Source of the DNA: Nitrosospira briensis
Lineage (GTDB): Bacteria; Pseudomonadota; Gammaproteobacteria; Burkholderiales; Nitrosomonadaceae
Direction of reading: 5' to 3'
Assembly (NCBI RefSeq): GCF_900115125.1
Contig: NZ_FOVJ01000001.1
Coordinates: forward strand, 281,852 to 345,851
Length of the DNA: 64,000 nt
Shown: in pieces, positions 29,459-39,836 of the stretch
How positions within the stretch are numbered: the first letter of the stretch is position 1
How the letters are laid out: every line of letters starts with the position of its first letter
Notes under the pieces: model-generated
Databases searched by the model: none
What the model saw: the letters and a program-made list of their open reading frames with translations, nothing else
What the model was told of the DNA's origin: nothing
Made by a program: the position numbers and the translations under genes

Positions 29459-32400
29459 ATGCTTGCTTCAATCGTGCGCACGATGCTTAAGCAGCGACTG
29501 CTGGTTGTAGTGGTCGCAATAGCCCTGTGCGGCGCAGGCTTGTTTTCCACGAAGCATCTCTCGGTAGATGCCTTTCCCGATGTGACCAATATACAGGTAA
29601 TGGTCGCTACCGTTTCAATCGGTCGGAGCCCGGAGGAGATCGAGCGGCTGGTGACAGTTCCGGTGGAACTTGCAATGATAGGTCTGCCGGGATTGGTTGA
29701 GATGCGCTCCATCAACAAGAGCGGACTTTCTCTGATCACGCTGGTTTTTACTGATAAGACAGATGTTTACTTCGCCCGCCAACTGGTGATGGAGCGGCTC
29801 ATCGAGGTATCCCCCACGTTGCTGCCCGGCATCAATCCGGTACTCGGCCCGGTAAGTACGGGTCTTGGAGAGGTATATCAATATACGCTCGTTCATCCCG
29901 ACGATGGCGAGCGCGCGTTAACTGTCGAAGAGTTGACGGAACGGCGAACAATACAGGATTGGGTGGTTCGGCCCATGTTGCGCGCGACCCCAGGTGTCGC
30001 GGAAATCAACTCCATCGGAGGCTATGTCAAGGAATACCATGTGCTGGCCGATCCGAACCGGCTACGCCATTATGATTTGACGCTGGCCGATGTGGATCGA
30101 GCGATCGCGAGCAACAACGCAAATGCCAGCGGCAATATACTGCCGCTTCACGCGGAACAGTACCTGATTCGCGGCGTCGGCTTGATCCGCACGCTTGATG
30201 ACATTCGCAATATTGTGCTCAAGGAATTGGATGGCGTCCCGATATACGTGCGTGACGTAGCCGAAGTGAAATTCGGCGAGGAGGTGCGCACGGGTGCCAG
30301 TATCAAGGGTGGCTACACCGAGGCGGTAGCCGGCATCGTAATGATGCTGGCGGGTGGCAACGCGAAGGAAATCGTCGGGCGGCTGAAGGCAAAAGTTGCC
30401 GATATCAATGAGCAAGGCCTGTTGCCGGGCGGGCTTCAGATCGAACCATTCTACGATCGAACCGATCTCGTGAATGACGCGTTGTGGACAGTGAGCAAGG
30501 TTCTGCTCGAAGGCATTGCGCTGGTAATAGTGATATTGTTTATTTTCCTGGGAGATGTGCGCTCCAGCCTGATCGTCGTTGCAACCCTCATTATTACGCC
30601 ACTCATTACCTTTATGGTAATGAATGACCAGCAGATAACTGCGAACCTGATGTCACTGGGGGGACTGGCTATCGCCATCGGCCTCATGGTGGATTCCACC
30701 GTAGTGGTGGTGGAAAACGTATATCACCGCCTGGGCCACGCAGCCGACACGCGTGAATCAAAGTTGCTGACAATTGTAGACGCGGTAGTCGAGGTAGGTA
30801 CCCCGGTAATTTTCGGCATCTGTATCATTATTCTCGTGTTCCTGCCTTTGATGGCGTTGCAAGGCATGGAGGGCAAAACTTTCAGCCCGCTCGCATTCAC
30901 GATTGCCATTGCACTGGCAGTGTCGCTTATCGTTTCGCTGACGCTTTCTCCGGTGCTTTGCGCCTATATCCTTAAGGGCGGGGCCGATAAGGACACCAGG
31001 ATCATCGCGTTCCTCAAGTCCGGTTACCGGCGCATGCTGAATTTGGCCTTGGCCCACGAGAAAACTACTATTGCCACAGCCATAGGTTTGCTTGCGCTGT
31101 CTTTCGCCCTGTTCCCGCTCCTGGGCAAATCCTTCATCCCCATTATGCAGGAAGGCGCGGTGACACCTGTGATTATCCGTGTCCCCTCTATTTCGCTCGA
31201 CGAAGCCATAGAGATCGAATCAGAGGCGATGCGGCTGATCGCTGCAATACCAGGAGTGAAAAGCGTGGTATCCAAACTCGGCCGCGGCGAGTCGCCTGCT
31301 GATCCGGCTTCGCAGAATGAGTCCGACCCTATTGCGGCTCTGGACCTGGAGGGGTCGGGCCGTACTCAGCATGAGATCGAGGAGGATATCCGGGAGGCTC
31401 TGAAAGTACTGCCCGGTGTGAGTATTGCGCTATCGCAGCCGATCGCACAGCGGGTGGATGAAATGGTGACAGGGGTGCGCTCGCAGATGGCGATCAAGAT
31501 TTTCGGTGATGACCTGGAAGAGTTGCGCAAGCTGTCCGAGCAGGTGGCACGCATCATCAAATCAACGCGAGGCGCACGCGATATACGCATTGAGCGCTTG
31601 TCGGGCCAGCAGGAATTAACGATCGATATTGACCGTCGTGCGATTGCGCGTCACGGTCTCAACGTTGCCAACGTGAATCAGTTGATTGAAACGGCGATTG
31701 GCGGCAAGGCGGTAACCAAGGTTTTCGAGGGGGAGCGGCGCTTTGTGCTTCGCTTGCGCTTCCCCGAGCATTTCCGCGACGATGTCGAGTCGATTCGCGA
31801 CCTTCTGTTGCGTCCGCCGGGAAATGCCGGGCCCAATGGGGAGATAGCGCGGGGCGGTGTCCTGGTACCGCTGAGCGCGGTAGCGGATATCAAGGTAGTC
31901 GACGGCCCGGCAATTATCTCGCGGGAATACGCCAAACGCCGCGTAGTGATCGGCGTGAATGTGCATGACCGCGACATTGCCGGTTTCGTTGCAGAGCTAC
32001 AGGAACGTACTGCGAAGGAGGTGAAATTGCCACCTGGCTACTACTTTGTCTGGGGCGGTCAGTTCGAGAATATGGAACGCGCCATGGAGACGCTATCGGT
32101 GATAGTCCCGCTTACTATCGCGGCGATTTTCTTTTTGCTGTTCGTGCTGTTCAATTCGGTCAAGCTGGCCGCACTTATTATTTTGGTACTGCCATTTGCT
32201 TCCATTGGCGGGGTCTTCGGGCTTTTCATCACCGGCGAGTATCTTTCAGTGCCGGCTTCGGTGGGTTTTATCGCGCTCTGGGGCATTGCCGTGTTGAACG
32301 GTGTAGTATTGATCTCGTATATCCGAAAACTGCGTAATGAAGGGGCCAGCGTAGCGGAGTCCGTGATAAAGGGGTGCGAGCAGCGTTTCCGCCCGGTGCT

Positions 32401-32584
32401 TATGACTGCTACTGTCGCTATGCTGGGGTTGGTGCCATTTCTCTTTGCCACAGGTCCAGGCTCGGAAGTGCAACGCCCGCTTGCCGTGGTGGTGATCGGT
32501 GGACTGATTACTTCGACGTTGCTGACGCTGGTGGTATTGCCAACCCTTTACCGCTGGTTCGACGAGAAGCCAATGGAAATCTGA
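29459..32584 (+). CDS. czcA: RND heavy-metal efflux pump (CzcA/CusA family)
   Basis: Inner-membrane proton-driven pump of a tripartite metal exporter. The 1041-residue protein has twelve transmembrane segments and the two large periplasmic loops of the HME-RND family. The proton-relay helix 4 reads AIAIGLMVDSTVVVVEN, without the DFG motif of classical Co/Zn/Cd pumps, so the metal cannot be read off reliably; CusA-like pumps for Cu or Ag share the AIG-x-MVD form. The operon is czcC-czcB-czcA followed by a PII-like gene. Confidence 0.9.
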   Translation: MLASIVRTMLKQRLLVVVVAIALCGAGLFSTKHLSVDAFPDVTNIQVMVATVSIGRSPEEIERLVTVPVELAMIGLPGLVEMRSINKSGLSLITLVFTDKTDVYFARQLVMERLIEVSPTLLPGINPVLGPVSTGLGEVYQYTLVHPDDGERALTVEELTERRTIQDWVVRPMLRATPGVAEINSIGGYVKEYHVLADPNRLRHYDLTLADVDRAIASNNANASGNILPLHAEQYLIRGVGLIRTLDDIRNIVLKELDGVPIYVRDVAEVKFGEEVRTGASIKGGYTEAVAGIVMMLAGGNAKEIVGRLKAKVADINEQGLLPGGLQIEPFYDRTDLVNDALWTVSKVLLEGIALVIVILFIFLGDVRSSLIVVATLIITPLITFMVMNDQQITANLMSLGGLAIAIGLMVDSTVVVVENVYHRLGHAADTRESKLLTIVDAVVEVGTPVIFGICIIILVFLPLMALQGMEGKTFSPLAFTIAIALAVSLIVSLTLSPVLCAYILKGGADKDTRIIAFLKSGYRRMLNLALAHEKTTIATAIGLLALSFALFPLLGKSFIPIMQEGAVTPVIIRVPSISLDEAIEIESEAMRLIAAIPGVKSVVSKLGRGESPADPASQNESDPIAALDLEGSGRTQHEIEEDIREALKVLPGVSIALSQPIAQRVDEMVTGVRSQMAIKIFGDDLEELRKLSEQVARIIKSTRGARDIRIERLSGQQELTIDIDRRAIARHGLNVANVNQLIETAIGGKAVTKVFEGERRFVLRLRFPEHFRDDVESIRDLLLRPPGNAGPNGEIARGGVLVPLSAVADIKVVDGPAIISREYAKRRVVIGVNVHDRDIAGFVAELQERTAKEVKLPPGYYFVWGGQFENMERAMETLSVIVPLTIAAIFFLLFVLFNSVKLAALIILVLPFASIGGVFGLFITGEYLSVPASVGFIALWGIAVLNGVVLISYIRKLRNEGASVAESVIKGCEQRFRPVLMTATVAMLGLVPFLFATGPGSEVQRPLAVVVIGGLITSTLLTLVVLPTLYRWFDEKPMEI

Positions 32585-32594
32585 GGGGAACAAT

Positions 32595-32921
32595 ATGAGA
32601 GAGATTCGTGCTGTATTCCGCCCTGATCGTCTGCACGTCTTACGCCGGGCATTGCGCAAAATTCCAGGTTTTCCCGGGCTGACTGTGATTGAGGTGAAAG
32701 GCTTCACTGCGCCGGCTCTCATTAATAACCCCACACTGCAGGAAGAGCTGACCGATTTTGCGGGGAAGGTAATGATTTACACGATTGCTGCGGATGACAT
32801 GGTCGATTCGATCGTCGACGTGATACTGCGCGAATGCCAAACCGGTCTTATCGGGGACGGCATCGTCTGGTCGGTGCCTGTTGAAACGGCCCGCCGCATC
32901 CGGGACGGCAGCCCGCTCTAA
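32595..32921 (+). CDS. PII-like protein linked to RND metal efflux (PII-NG type)
   Basis: A 108-residue protein of the GlnB/PII fold: it starts MREIRAVFRPDRLHVLRRALRKIPGFPGLTVIEVKGF and keeps the C-terminal IGDGIVWSVPVETARRIRDG block of PII. The T-loop is different: the uridylylation Tyr and the nucleotide-binding RQKG segment of GlnB are missing. This fits the group described as PII-NG, which is encoded next to metal-efflux genes and whose role is not settled. A gagggg Shine-Dalgarno precedes the ATG, ten bases after czcA. Confidence 0.85.
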   Translation: MREIRAVFRPDRLHVLRRALRKIPGFPGLTVIEVKGFTAPALINNPTLQEELTDFAGKVMIYTIAADDMVDSIVDVILRECQTGLIGDGIVWSVPVETARRIRDGSPL

Positions 32922-32972
32922 TCCCCTCATCGCTTCACTTCTATCGCGATGCCATCGGGGTAGGTAGTATAA

Positions 32973-33932
<960 letters not shown>

Positions 33933-34133
33933 TCTGCGACATTGCTCAATGCAGGTTTTAAGGAGTCTGCACAGATTTCCCTGGAGGCATTGCCGGTGTA
34001 AGAAACCCATCGCGCCTCCCTCCCGGACTATCAATCATTATATTGCGCGTACCATCGCAGAAGCCGATGTTGCCCCGGATGTCAGTAAGGCGGGAGTTTC
34101 CGAATAATTGAGCATTAGCGAAGTGGGGAGTCC

Positions 34134-34745
34134 ATGGCGGCCAAGCCCGGCGAAAGAAAAGAGCAAATCCTGCAAGTTCTGGCGGGAATGCTGGAAGAAC
34201 CTCGTGGGGGAAAAATCACAACGGCAGCGCTGGCTGCCAAGCTCGATGTCTCCGAGGCGGCGCTCTACCGCCACTTCGCCAGCAAGGCTCAGATGTTCGA
34301 CGGCTTGATCGAGTTCATCGAAAAAACGCTGTTCAGCCTTATCAATAAATTAATGACGGAAGAGAAAAGCGGCATCAGGCAAGTTGAAGGAATCATTGCA
34401 CTATTGCTCGGTTTCGCCAAGAAGAATCCGGGCATGACGCGGGTACTGATCGGGGACGCGCTGGTAAACGAGGATGACCGCCTGCAAGCGCGCATCAGTC
34501 AACTGCACGACCGGTTGGAGGCAACCCTGAAACAAGCACTGCGCTTCGCGGCCAGCGAGCAGCAGATTCGGGCGGATCTGGATGTTTCCGCCGAAGCGAA
34601 CATGCTGATGTGTTATGTTGCGGGCCGCTGGCACCAGTTTGCCAAGAGCGGCTTCAAGCGCGACCCGATGGAGTATTGGGAAGCGCAGCGCAATCAGATA
34701 TTTTCAAGCGAGTTATTCATGCATGCTGTTCCTTCGAATAATTGA
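34134..34745 (+). CDS. slmA: Nucleoid occlusion factor SlmA (TetR family)
   Basis: DNA-binding protein that blocks FtsZ ring assembly over the nucleoid. The 203-residue protein has an N-terminal TetR helix-turn-helix (ITTAALAAKLDVSEAALYRHFASKAQMFDGLIEFIE) nearly identical in pattern to E. coli SlmA, and the following LLLGFAKKNPGMTRVLIGDAL block also matches. gtgggga precedes the ATG. It lies downstream of argB. Confidence 0.92.
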   Translation: MAAKPGERKEQILQVLAGMLEEPRGGKITTAALAAKLDVSEAALYRHFASKAQMFDGLIEFIEKTLFSLINKLMTEEKSGIRQVEGIIALLLGFAKKNPGMTRVLIGDALVNEDDRLQARISQLHDRLEATLKQALRFAASEQQIRADLDVSAEANMLMCYVAGRWHQFAKSGFKRDPMEYWEAQRNQIFSSELFMHAVPSNN

Positions 34746-34869
34746 AATTGCAGCTTCAGATGTTCAAAGGATGAGCAGACCAGGAAAGATAATAATCTCT
34801 GCCTCAATTTTCTTTTGATGTGTTCAATTTTATTTTAATGTTCGATGTTGTTCCAATATAGGAGATGCC

Positions 34870-35526
34870 ATGCGAATTGCGGTGACTGTTCTTGGGTTGT
34901 CATTATTATCAGGATGCGCTTTCACGAATATGACTATTAATCCTCCGGCATCCAGTGTATCAACGCAGCTTTCTGGCGGGGATAAGCGTGAGATTGTGAT
35001 GAGCATTCCGTTCGCCGACGAGCGTCAAATCCGGGCGCGCTGCGGGATGAAGAAGAATAGTTATAACATGGACACAGCCTCTGTGTATTGTTCCTCTGAG
35101 CCAGCAGTCTGGCTGGCGCAGCTACTTGCTCAGGAACTTAAAGCTGCGGGTTTTACGGTGAAAGCAGGCGGGGTAACCGACAAACCGAATGGCGTAAAAG
35201 TAGAAGGTTTTCTACTCAAGTTCTTCATTGAGCCTGTCATTGGATTTACGACGATCTCTCCCGAAACAGACATCCACATTAAACTGATTGCGACGTCAGC
35301 TAACGGCTTGAATGCTGAGCATAGCTTCTTCTTTAAAGGAAAAAACTCTGCACTTACAGGAATGGACTCGAATTTTCAGCCGTCCGTTGATGACGCTACA
35401 AGAAAAATCATTAACGACATGGTGTCTGCGATTTTGACACTTATGAATCGTTACCCGGAGCTTGGCAGGAGTAGTTCAATTGATCCGCTGGTACGTGTTG
35501 CGTTAATAGTCAAGGAGAAATCATGA
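34870..35526 (+). CDS. YajG-like lipoprotein of unknown role
   Basis: A 218-residue exported lipoprotein: the signal peptide ends in the lipobox LLSGC (Cys 16). The rest is a mixed alpha/beta domain (WLAQLLAQELKAAGFTV, VEGFLLKFFIEP, DDATRKIINDMVSAIL) like that of YajG-type lipoproteins. A good Shine-Dalgarno (aggaga) precedes the ATG. Its stop overlaps the start of the small lipoprotein gene that follows, so the two are probably a unit. Function unknown. Confidence 0.6.
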   Translation: MRIAVTVLGLSLLSGCAFTNMTINPPASSVSTQLSGGDKREIVMSIPFADERQIRARCGMKKNSYNMDTASVYCSSEPAVWLAQLLAQELKAAGFTVKAGGVTDKPNGVKVEGFLLKFFIEPVIGFTTISPETDIHIKLIATSANGLNAEHSFFFKGKNSALTGMDSNFQPSVDDATRKIINDMVSAILTLMNRYPELGRSSSIDPLVRVALIVKEKS

Positions 35527-35681
35527 GACGGATCGCCACCTTAATTCTGGTTGTGTTTGGTATAGCTGGCTGTGCTCGACACGTCGTAGTTAATCCGGAA
35601 GAAGTATCGCGTTACAACAGTCCCGAATGGATTGTGAAAAGCGCCCCTGCAAAATCAGCAACGCACAAAAATACGCAATGA
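35523..35681 (+). CDS. Small lipoprotein, 52 residues
   Basis: ATG at 35523 overlaps the stop of the preceding lipoprotein gene by four bases. The product begins MRRIATLILVVFGIAGCARH: a basic start, hydrophobic stretch and lipobox GIAGC (Cys 17), then about 35 polar residues ending KNTQ. The clear signal peptide and overlap make it a likely real gene. The role is unknown; co-expression with the larger lipoprotein suggests a joint envelope function. Confidence 0.6.
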   Translation: MRRIATLILVVFGIAGCARHVVVNPEEVSRYNSPEWIVKSAPAKSATHKNTQ

Positions 35682-35964
35682 GGTATCCTGATTTTTTGTA
35701 TCTCATAACACGTTGTAACACTTCGGTGCTGCGGTGTTAGCATTAGGGTGTGGCGTCACAATCGTCAGGAGGGAATGGACATACCAGGATTAAAGATCTA
35801 GACGGGCAACATTTGGCCAGTTGCCTCTCCTGCGGGCAGGTCGAGTAGATCAATCTGATAGAGCGGGGTGATCCAAAGCCCCGTTGATCCGTTCGCGTGC
35901 GAGCCTCTTGAGCCGTTCCAAGACTGGTGCCGGGTTAGCTGCAAGATAGCATCAGCCTCCCGAT

Positions 35965-36732
35965 TCACAAGTTCTCTAACTGTTCATCCGAGCCGCAAAC
36001 CTTGCACGCGGAATCCTTTTTCAGCTTGACGGAACGCCATTCCATTGACAAGCCATCAAGCAATAGCAGGCGGCCATTCAGGGTTTCCCCGATATCGAGC
36101 AGGATTTTTAGCGTTTCCGCTGCCTGGACACTACCAATAACACCGACCAAGGGTGCAAACACGCCCATCACCGCGCAACGCATATCTTCATTTTCACCAT
36201 TCTCGGGAAAGAGGCAGTGATAGCAGGGGCTATGGACGTTGCGGAGATCGAATACCGCAACTTGCCCAGCAAAGCGTATCACCGCACCGGATACGAGCGG
36301 CTTTCTGCGCGCGGTACATGCGCGGTTGATGGCATAACGGGTGAAGAAGTTGTCGCTTGCATCTACCACTACATCGGCGTCTGCAACCACTTCCAGTAGT
36401 CCACTCATATTCATGCGCTCGTTCAGCGTAATCACATCCACTTCCGGATTGATTTCCGCTAGCGTCCTTTTCATGGAATTCGTTTTGGGCGTGCCGATGC
36501 GATCAGTGCTGTGGGCGATTTGCCGTTGAAGATTGGTCAGGTCGACCGTATCGCTGTCACATATGGTCAGTTTTCCAACCCCGCTCGCCGCGAGGTATAG
36601 CGCGACAGGCGAACCCAATCCCCCTGCGCCAACCACAAGTACATGCGAGCGAGTTAACACTTTCTGTCCTTGTATGCCGATTTGGGGCAGCAGAATATGA
36701 CGGCTGTAGCGCAGTAGCTGGTCGTCGTTCAT
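35965..36732 (-). CDS. moeB: Molybdopterin-synthase adenylyltransferase MoeB (ThiF/HesA family)
   Basis: E1-like enzyme that adenylates the C-terminal Gly-Gly of a sulfur-carrier protein (MoaD, ThiS or similar). The 255-residue protein begins NDDQLLRYSRHILLPQIG, has the nucleotide site GAGGLGSPVALYLAASGVG and four zinc ligands in two CxxC pairs (CYHC and CKVC). MoeB and ThiF cannot be told apart reliably by sequence. It is last in the gpmA-envC-ctpA-moeB row, 218 bases after ctpA. Confidence 0.88.
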   Translation of the reverse strand: MNDDQLLRYSRHILLPQIGIQGQKVLTRSHVLVVGAGGLGSPVALYLAASGVGKLTICDSDTVDLTNLQRQIAHSTDRIGTPKTNSMKRTLAEINPEVDVITLNERMNMSGLLEVVADADVVVDASDNFFTRYAINRACTARRKPLVSGAVIRFAGQVAVFDLRNVHSPCYHCLFPENGENEDMRCAVMGVFAPLVGVIGSVQAAETLKILLDIGETLNGRLLLLDGLSMEWRSVKLKKDSACKVCGSDEQLENL

Positions 36733-36878
36733 TGATGCAGCAAACCGCTATTGAGGAAAGCGAACCGTCGGCCCAGTCCGCTTTTCCAGCAGCAGGGGCG
36801 CAAGGGCGGTTGGGGGAGACAGGCGAAATAATAAAAAGCAGGGCACAGGTGTCGATTCAACTTGCCTCCGGCCCGGTT

Positions 36879-36912
36879 AGGGACTTGCGTAAGTTTTTAT
36901 ACGCAAGTCCCT
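36879..36912. terminator. Hairpin between ctpA and moeB
   Basis: Arms 36879-36891 (agggacttgcgta) and 36900-36912 are perfect 13-bp reverse complements around an 8-base loop that contains five T. It is 39 bases after the ctpA stop (minus strand). There is no T run after the stem, so it may be a partial terminator or processing hairpin. Confidence 0.55.
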
Positions 36913-36950
36913 GAGTACACCCAAACCGCAACCCCGGCTACAGTTTGAAA

Positions 36951-38423
36951 TCAATGCTCGACTTTTGCCGAACTCTTGGCGACTGCGCTATCTTTACCCT
37001 CTTTAAAATAATTCATGGCCTGCGTCAGCAATTGGTCACCGCTGGAGCCAAATTCTGCTGGCGGCTCCTGTTTTTTGTTGTCTTTGACCTCACCGTTCTC
37101 CGGCTTGACATTCTCCGGCGTGATTGGCTTGGCCTCAGGCTTGGGCGCCGCCTTTACCGCTTCCGTCCCAGATTTCGCTTCTCCCGGTTTTCCGTTGGAC
37201 AGATGCCGGTCCAGATCAGCTTCGCGCAAACGCTCGGTTTCATCTTTCGCTGACTCATCAAGAATATCGGGCGTGATACCCTTGGCCTGAATGGATTGCC
37301 CATTAGGCGTGTAGTAACGCGCGGTGGTGAGCTTGATGGCGGTATTGTTTCCCAATGGCAGGATGGTTTGCACCGATCCTTTCCCGAAAGTCTGCGTGCC
37401 CATCACGATGGAGCGCTTGTGATCCTGCAAAGCGCCAGCAACGATTTCCGAAGCAGAGGCCGAGCCGCCGTTTACCAGGGTAATCATGGGCACAGTCTTG
37501 ATTGCCGGCGGCAGTCGCTTCAGATAGTCATTTCTTTTATCGCGCAGGTAGAATTCCGGGCTGGCCTTGAGCTTCATCTTGGCGTCGTCCGTACGTCCAT
37601 CCGTATATACCACGAGCGAATCGGCCGGCAAAAAGGCGGCGGATACGGCGACAGCACCATTCAACAAACCACCGGGGTCGTTACGCAGGTCCAGCACGAG
37701 TCCTTTCATCGGTACTGTACTTTCCTTGAACAATTTCTCGATGGCCTTGATCAGGTTTTCGCCCGTCTGTTCCTGAAATTGGGTGATGCGTATATAGCCA
37801 TAGCCTGGCTCGATCAGCTTCGACTTGACGCTCTGGATCTTGATGACTGCCCGCACCAGCGTGAATACGAGCGGTTTCGTCTCGCCCTTCCGTATTACGG
37901 TAAGGTTGATCGAGGTATCAGGTTTGCCGCGCATGCGCTTGATTGCATCGGTAAGCGAGAGGCCCTTGACGGCTGTGTCATCCAGTTTGATGATCAGATC
38001 GCCAGGTTTGATGCCAGCGCGAAACGCGGGCGTATCCTCTATGGGCGAAATGACTTTAACGAATCCATCTTCCATGCTGACTTCAATACCCAACCCGCCA
38101 AACTCGCCCTGGGTACCGATTTGCAGTTCCTTGAAGGCATCCATATCGAGATAGGCAGAGTGGGGATCCAGACCCGTCAACATTCCATTGATGGCTTCCG
38201 TAATCAGTTTCTTGTCACCTACCGGTTCAACGTAATCGCTTTTGATTCGTCCGAATACTTCAGTGAACGCCCGGAGCTCTTCGACCGGTAGCGGATGCGC
38301 GACTTCCGGGGTTTCCTTATTGGCGACAGCAGAAAAATTGAGGCTAAGCATCACGCCGGCAATTACGCCGAAAATAACCAAGCCAAATTGTCGCATCTTG
38401 TCACCCATTAAATGGTTCTCCAT
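36951..38423 (-). CDS. ctpA: Carboxy-terminal processing protease CtpA (S41)
   Basis: Periplasmic Ser/Lys protease that trims envelope proteins. The 490-residue protein has an N-terminal signal anchor (about residues 10-33), a PDZ domain (about 95-190), and the S41 catalytic core: VNGGSASASEIVAGAL with the nucleophilic Ser and GTQTFGKGSVQ with the Lys. The C-terminal 90 residues are Lys/Pro/Glu-rich and probably disordered. It follows envC after 24 bases; EnvC-Ctp pairs are usual in proteobacteria. Confidence 0.92.
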   Translation of the reverse strand: MENHLMGDKMRQFGLVIFGVIAGVMLSLNFSAVANKETPEVAHPLPVEELRAFTEVFGRIKSDYVEPVGDKKLITEAINGMLTGLDPHSAYLDMDAFKELQIGTQGEFGGLGIEVSMEDGFVKVISPIEDTPAFRAGIKPGDLIIKLDDTAVKGLSLTDAIKRMRGKPDTSINLTVIRKGETKPLVFTLVRAVIKIQSVKSKLIEPGYGYIRITQFQEQTGENLIKAIEKLFKESTVPMKGLVLDLRNDPGGLLNGAVAVSAAFLPADSLVVYTDGRTDDAKMKLKASPEFYLRDKRNDYLKRLPPAIKTVPMITLVNGGSASASEIVAGALQDHKRSIVMGTQTFGKGSVQTILPLGNNTAIKLTTARYYTPNGQSIQAKGITPDILDESAKDETERLREADLDRHLSNGKPGEAKSGTEAVKAAPKPEAKPITPENVKPENGEVKDNKKQEPPAEFGSSGDQLLTQAMNYFKEGKDSAVAKSSAKVEH

Positions 38424-38447
38424 TCATTTGTCAAATTGTTGCACCGC

Positions 38448-39740
38448 TCATTTTATTCTGACCCAGTTCAAGGGGTCAAACGGTTTACCCTGGTGGCGCA
38501 ATTCAAAGTATAGGCCGGAATCAGGATCGCCACCGCTGTTTCCGACCGTTGCTATCGTATCCCCGCTGCTTACAGCGTCTCCCACCTGTTTATGAACTGT
38601 CTCATTATTGCCATAGAGGCTCATGTAACTACCGCCGTGATCGATAATCATCAGGTTGCCGAATCCTCTCAGCCAATCGGCGAAAACTACGCGCCCACCC
38701 GCAATGGCCTTGACGCTCTCACCGGGCGCAGAGCGGATGAACAAGCCCTTCCAGGTAATCCCTCCATCAGCACGTGGACTGCCAAATCGGTTCACAAGTT
38801 CCCCGCGCACCGGCAAACTCAAGCGCCCTTTCAATGACGAGAACGGGCTCCCGTGGTTCGATGCGTCCGGTACTCTTTGATTGTTCAGGGGGGCAGGACC
38901 CGGCCGGGGGGCACGCTTTTTGCGCGCCAGCATTTTGGCGATCTTGTCCACCAACCGGCTGAGGCGATCCTCGTCACGCTTGAGTTTGCCGATTTCCTTT
39001 CGCTGCTGATCAGCTTGCAGCGATATCTCCGCGAGCAGCTTGGCGTGCTCGGTCTTCTGCCGTTCAAGGTTCTTTTTGTGTCCGGCCTGCCTGGCCTGGA
39101 TCACAGCAATTTCCGCGGTTTTTTCCCGGCTCTGGAGAGTGAGCGCATCAAGCCGTTGAAGATTTGCGCGGAGCGCATCTATGTCGTCCATGCGCGCACG
39201 GGATAGGTAGCTGTAATAATGCAGGCTACGCGCGATTTTGTCGGGGTCCTGCTGGTTGAGCAAGAGGCTCAGGTACTCCTTTTGCCCGCCACCGTCGATA
39301 TAGCGCCGGTAAAGCAGCTTGCTCAATCTCGATTGTTGGGCCTCAATATCCCTTGCAACCTGTACGGATTGTGCCTTCAACTGCCCAAGTTTGTCGTTAG
39401 CCTCGTTTTGCTCTTTCGCAAGGGCTGCCAACTTGCGGCTGGCGGCACTGATGGCCTGTTCCGACTCGCGAAGCGCATCTGCCGTTTCCGACTTCGATTC
39501 CTCTGTATCTGTCAGTTCTTTCTGTAAAGCCTGGATCCGGTTGCGCAGTTGTTGCAGTTCTTTTTTATCCACCTTGGGGGTGGCTTCCTTGGGCGCCGCC
39601 TCAAGTGAATGCGGCGAATGGGACAGTATCAGGGCGCAAGCAGGGATAAGCTTGCGAACTATATTCCACCACCGATCAATACTGGTCAAAACCGGGATTT
39701 CCAAGCGATTCATACCGAAAGAAATCACTACCGTACGCAC
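38448..39740 (-). CDS. envC: EnvC-like murein hydrolase activator (degenerate LytM/M23)
   Basis: A 430-residue periplasmic protein with a signal segment (about residues 28-42), a long coiled coil (about 55-270) and a C-terminal LytM domain. The metal and catalytic residues of active M23 peptidases are lost: the first motif reads GGITWKGLFI without the His, and the HxH motif is replaced in YFELRHQG. This matches EnvC, which activates amidases rather than cutting murein. An in-frame ATG at residue 10 is an alternative start. Confidence 0.88.
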   Translation of the reverse strand: MRTVVISFGMNRLEIPVLTSIDRWWNIVRKLIPACALILSHSPHSLEAAPKEATPKVDKKELQQLRNRIQALQKELTDTEESKSETADALRESEQAISAASRKLAALAKEQNEANDKLGQLKAQSVQVARDIEAQQSRLSKLLYRRYIDGGGQKEYLSLLLNQQDPDKIARSLHYYSYLSRARMDDIDALRANLQRLDALTLQSREKTAEIAVIQARQAGHKKNLERQKTEHAKLLAEISLQADQQRKEIGKLKRDEDRLSRLVDKIAKMLARKKRAPRPGPAPLNNQRVPDASNHGSPFSSLKGRLSLPVRGELVNRFGSPRADGGITWKGLFIRSAPGESVKAIAGGRVVFADWLRGFGNLMIIDHGGSYMSLYGNNETVHKQVGDAVSSGDTIATVGNSGGDPDSGLYFELRHQGKPFDPLNWVRIK

Positions 39741-39836
39741 ACGCGCCGATATGGATTTACCTTGGGAAAACTGTCGAAGTACAATGGACGCTATCGTACA
39801 TTCACCTGTACCGATAGCAATGAATGAGTATCAAAC

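Noticed and set aside
37296-38291. 331-residue plus-strand frame
   Set aside because: It lies wholly antisense to ctpA, whose PDZ and S41 motifs are clear; a shadow caused by codon bias.
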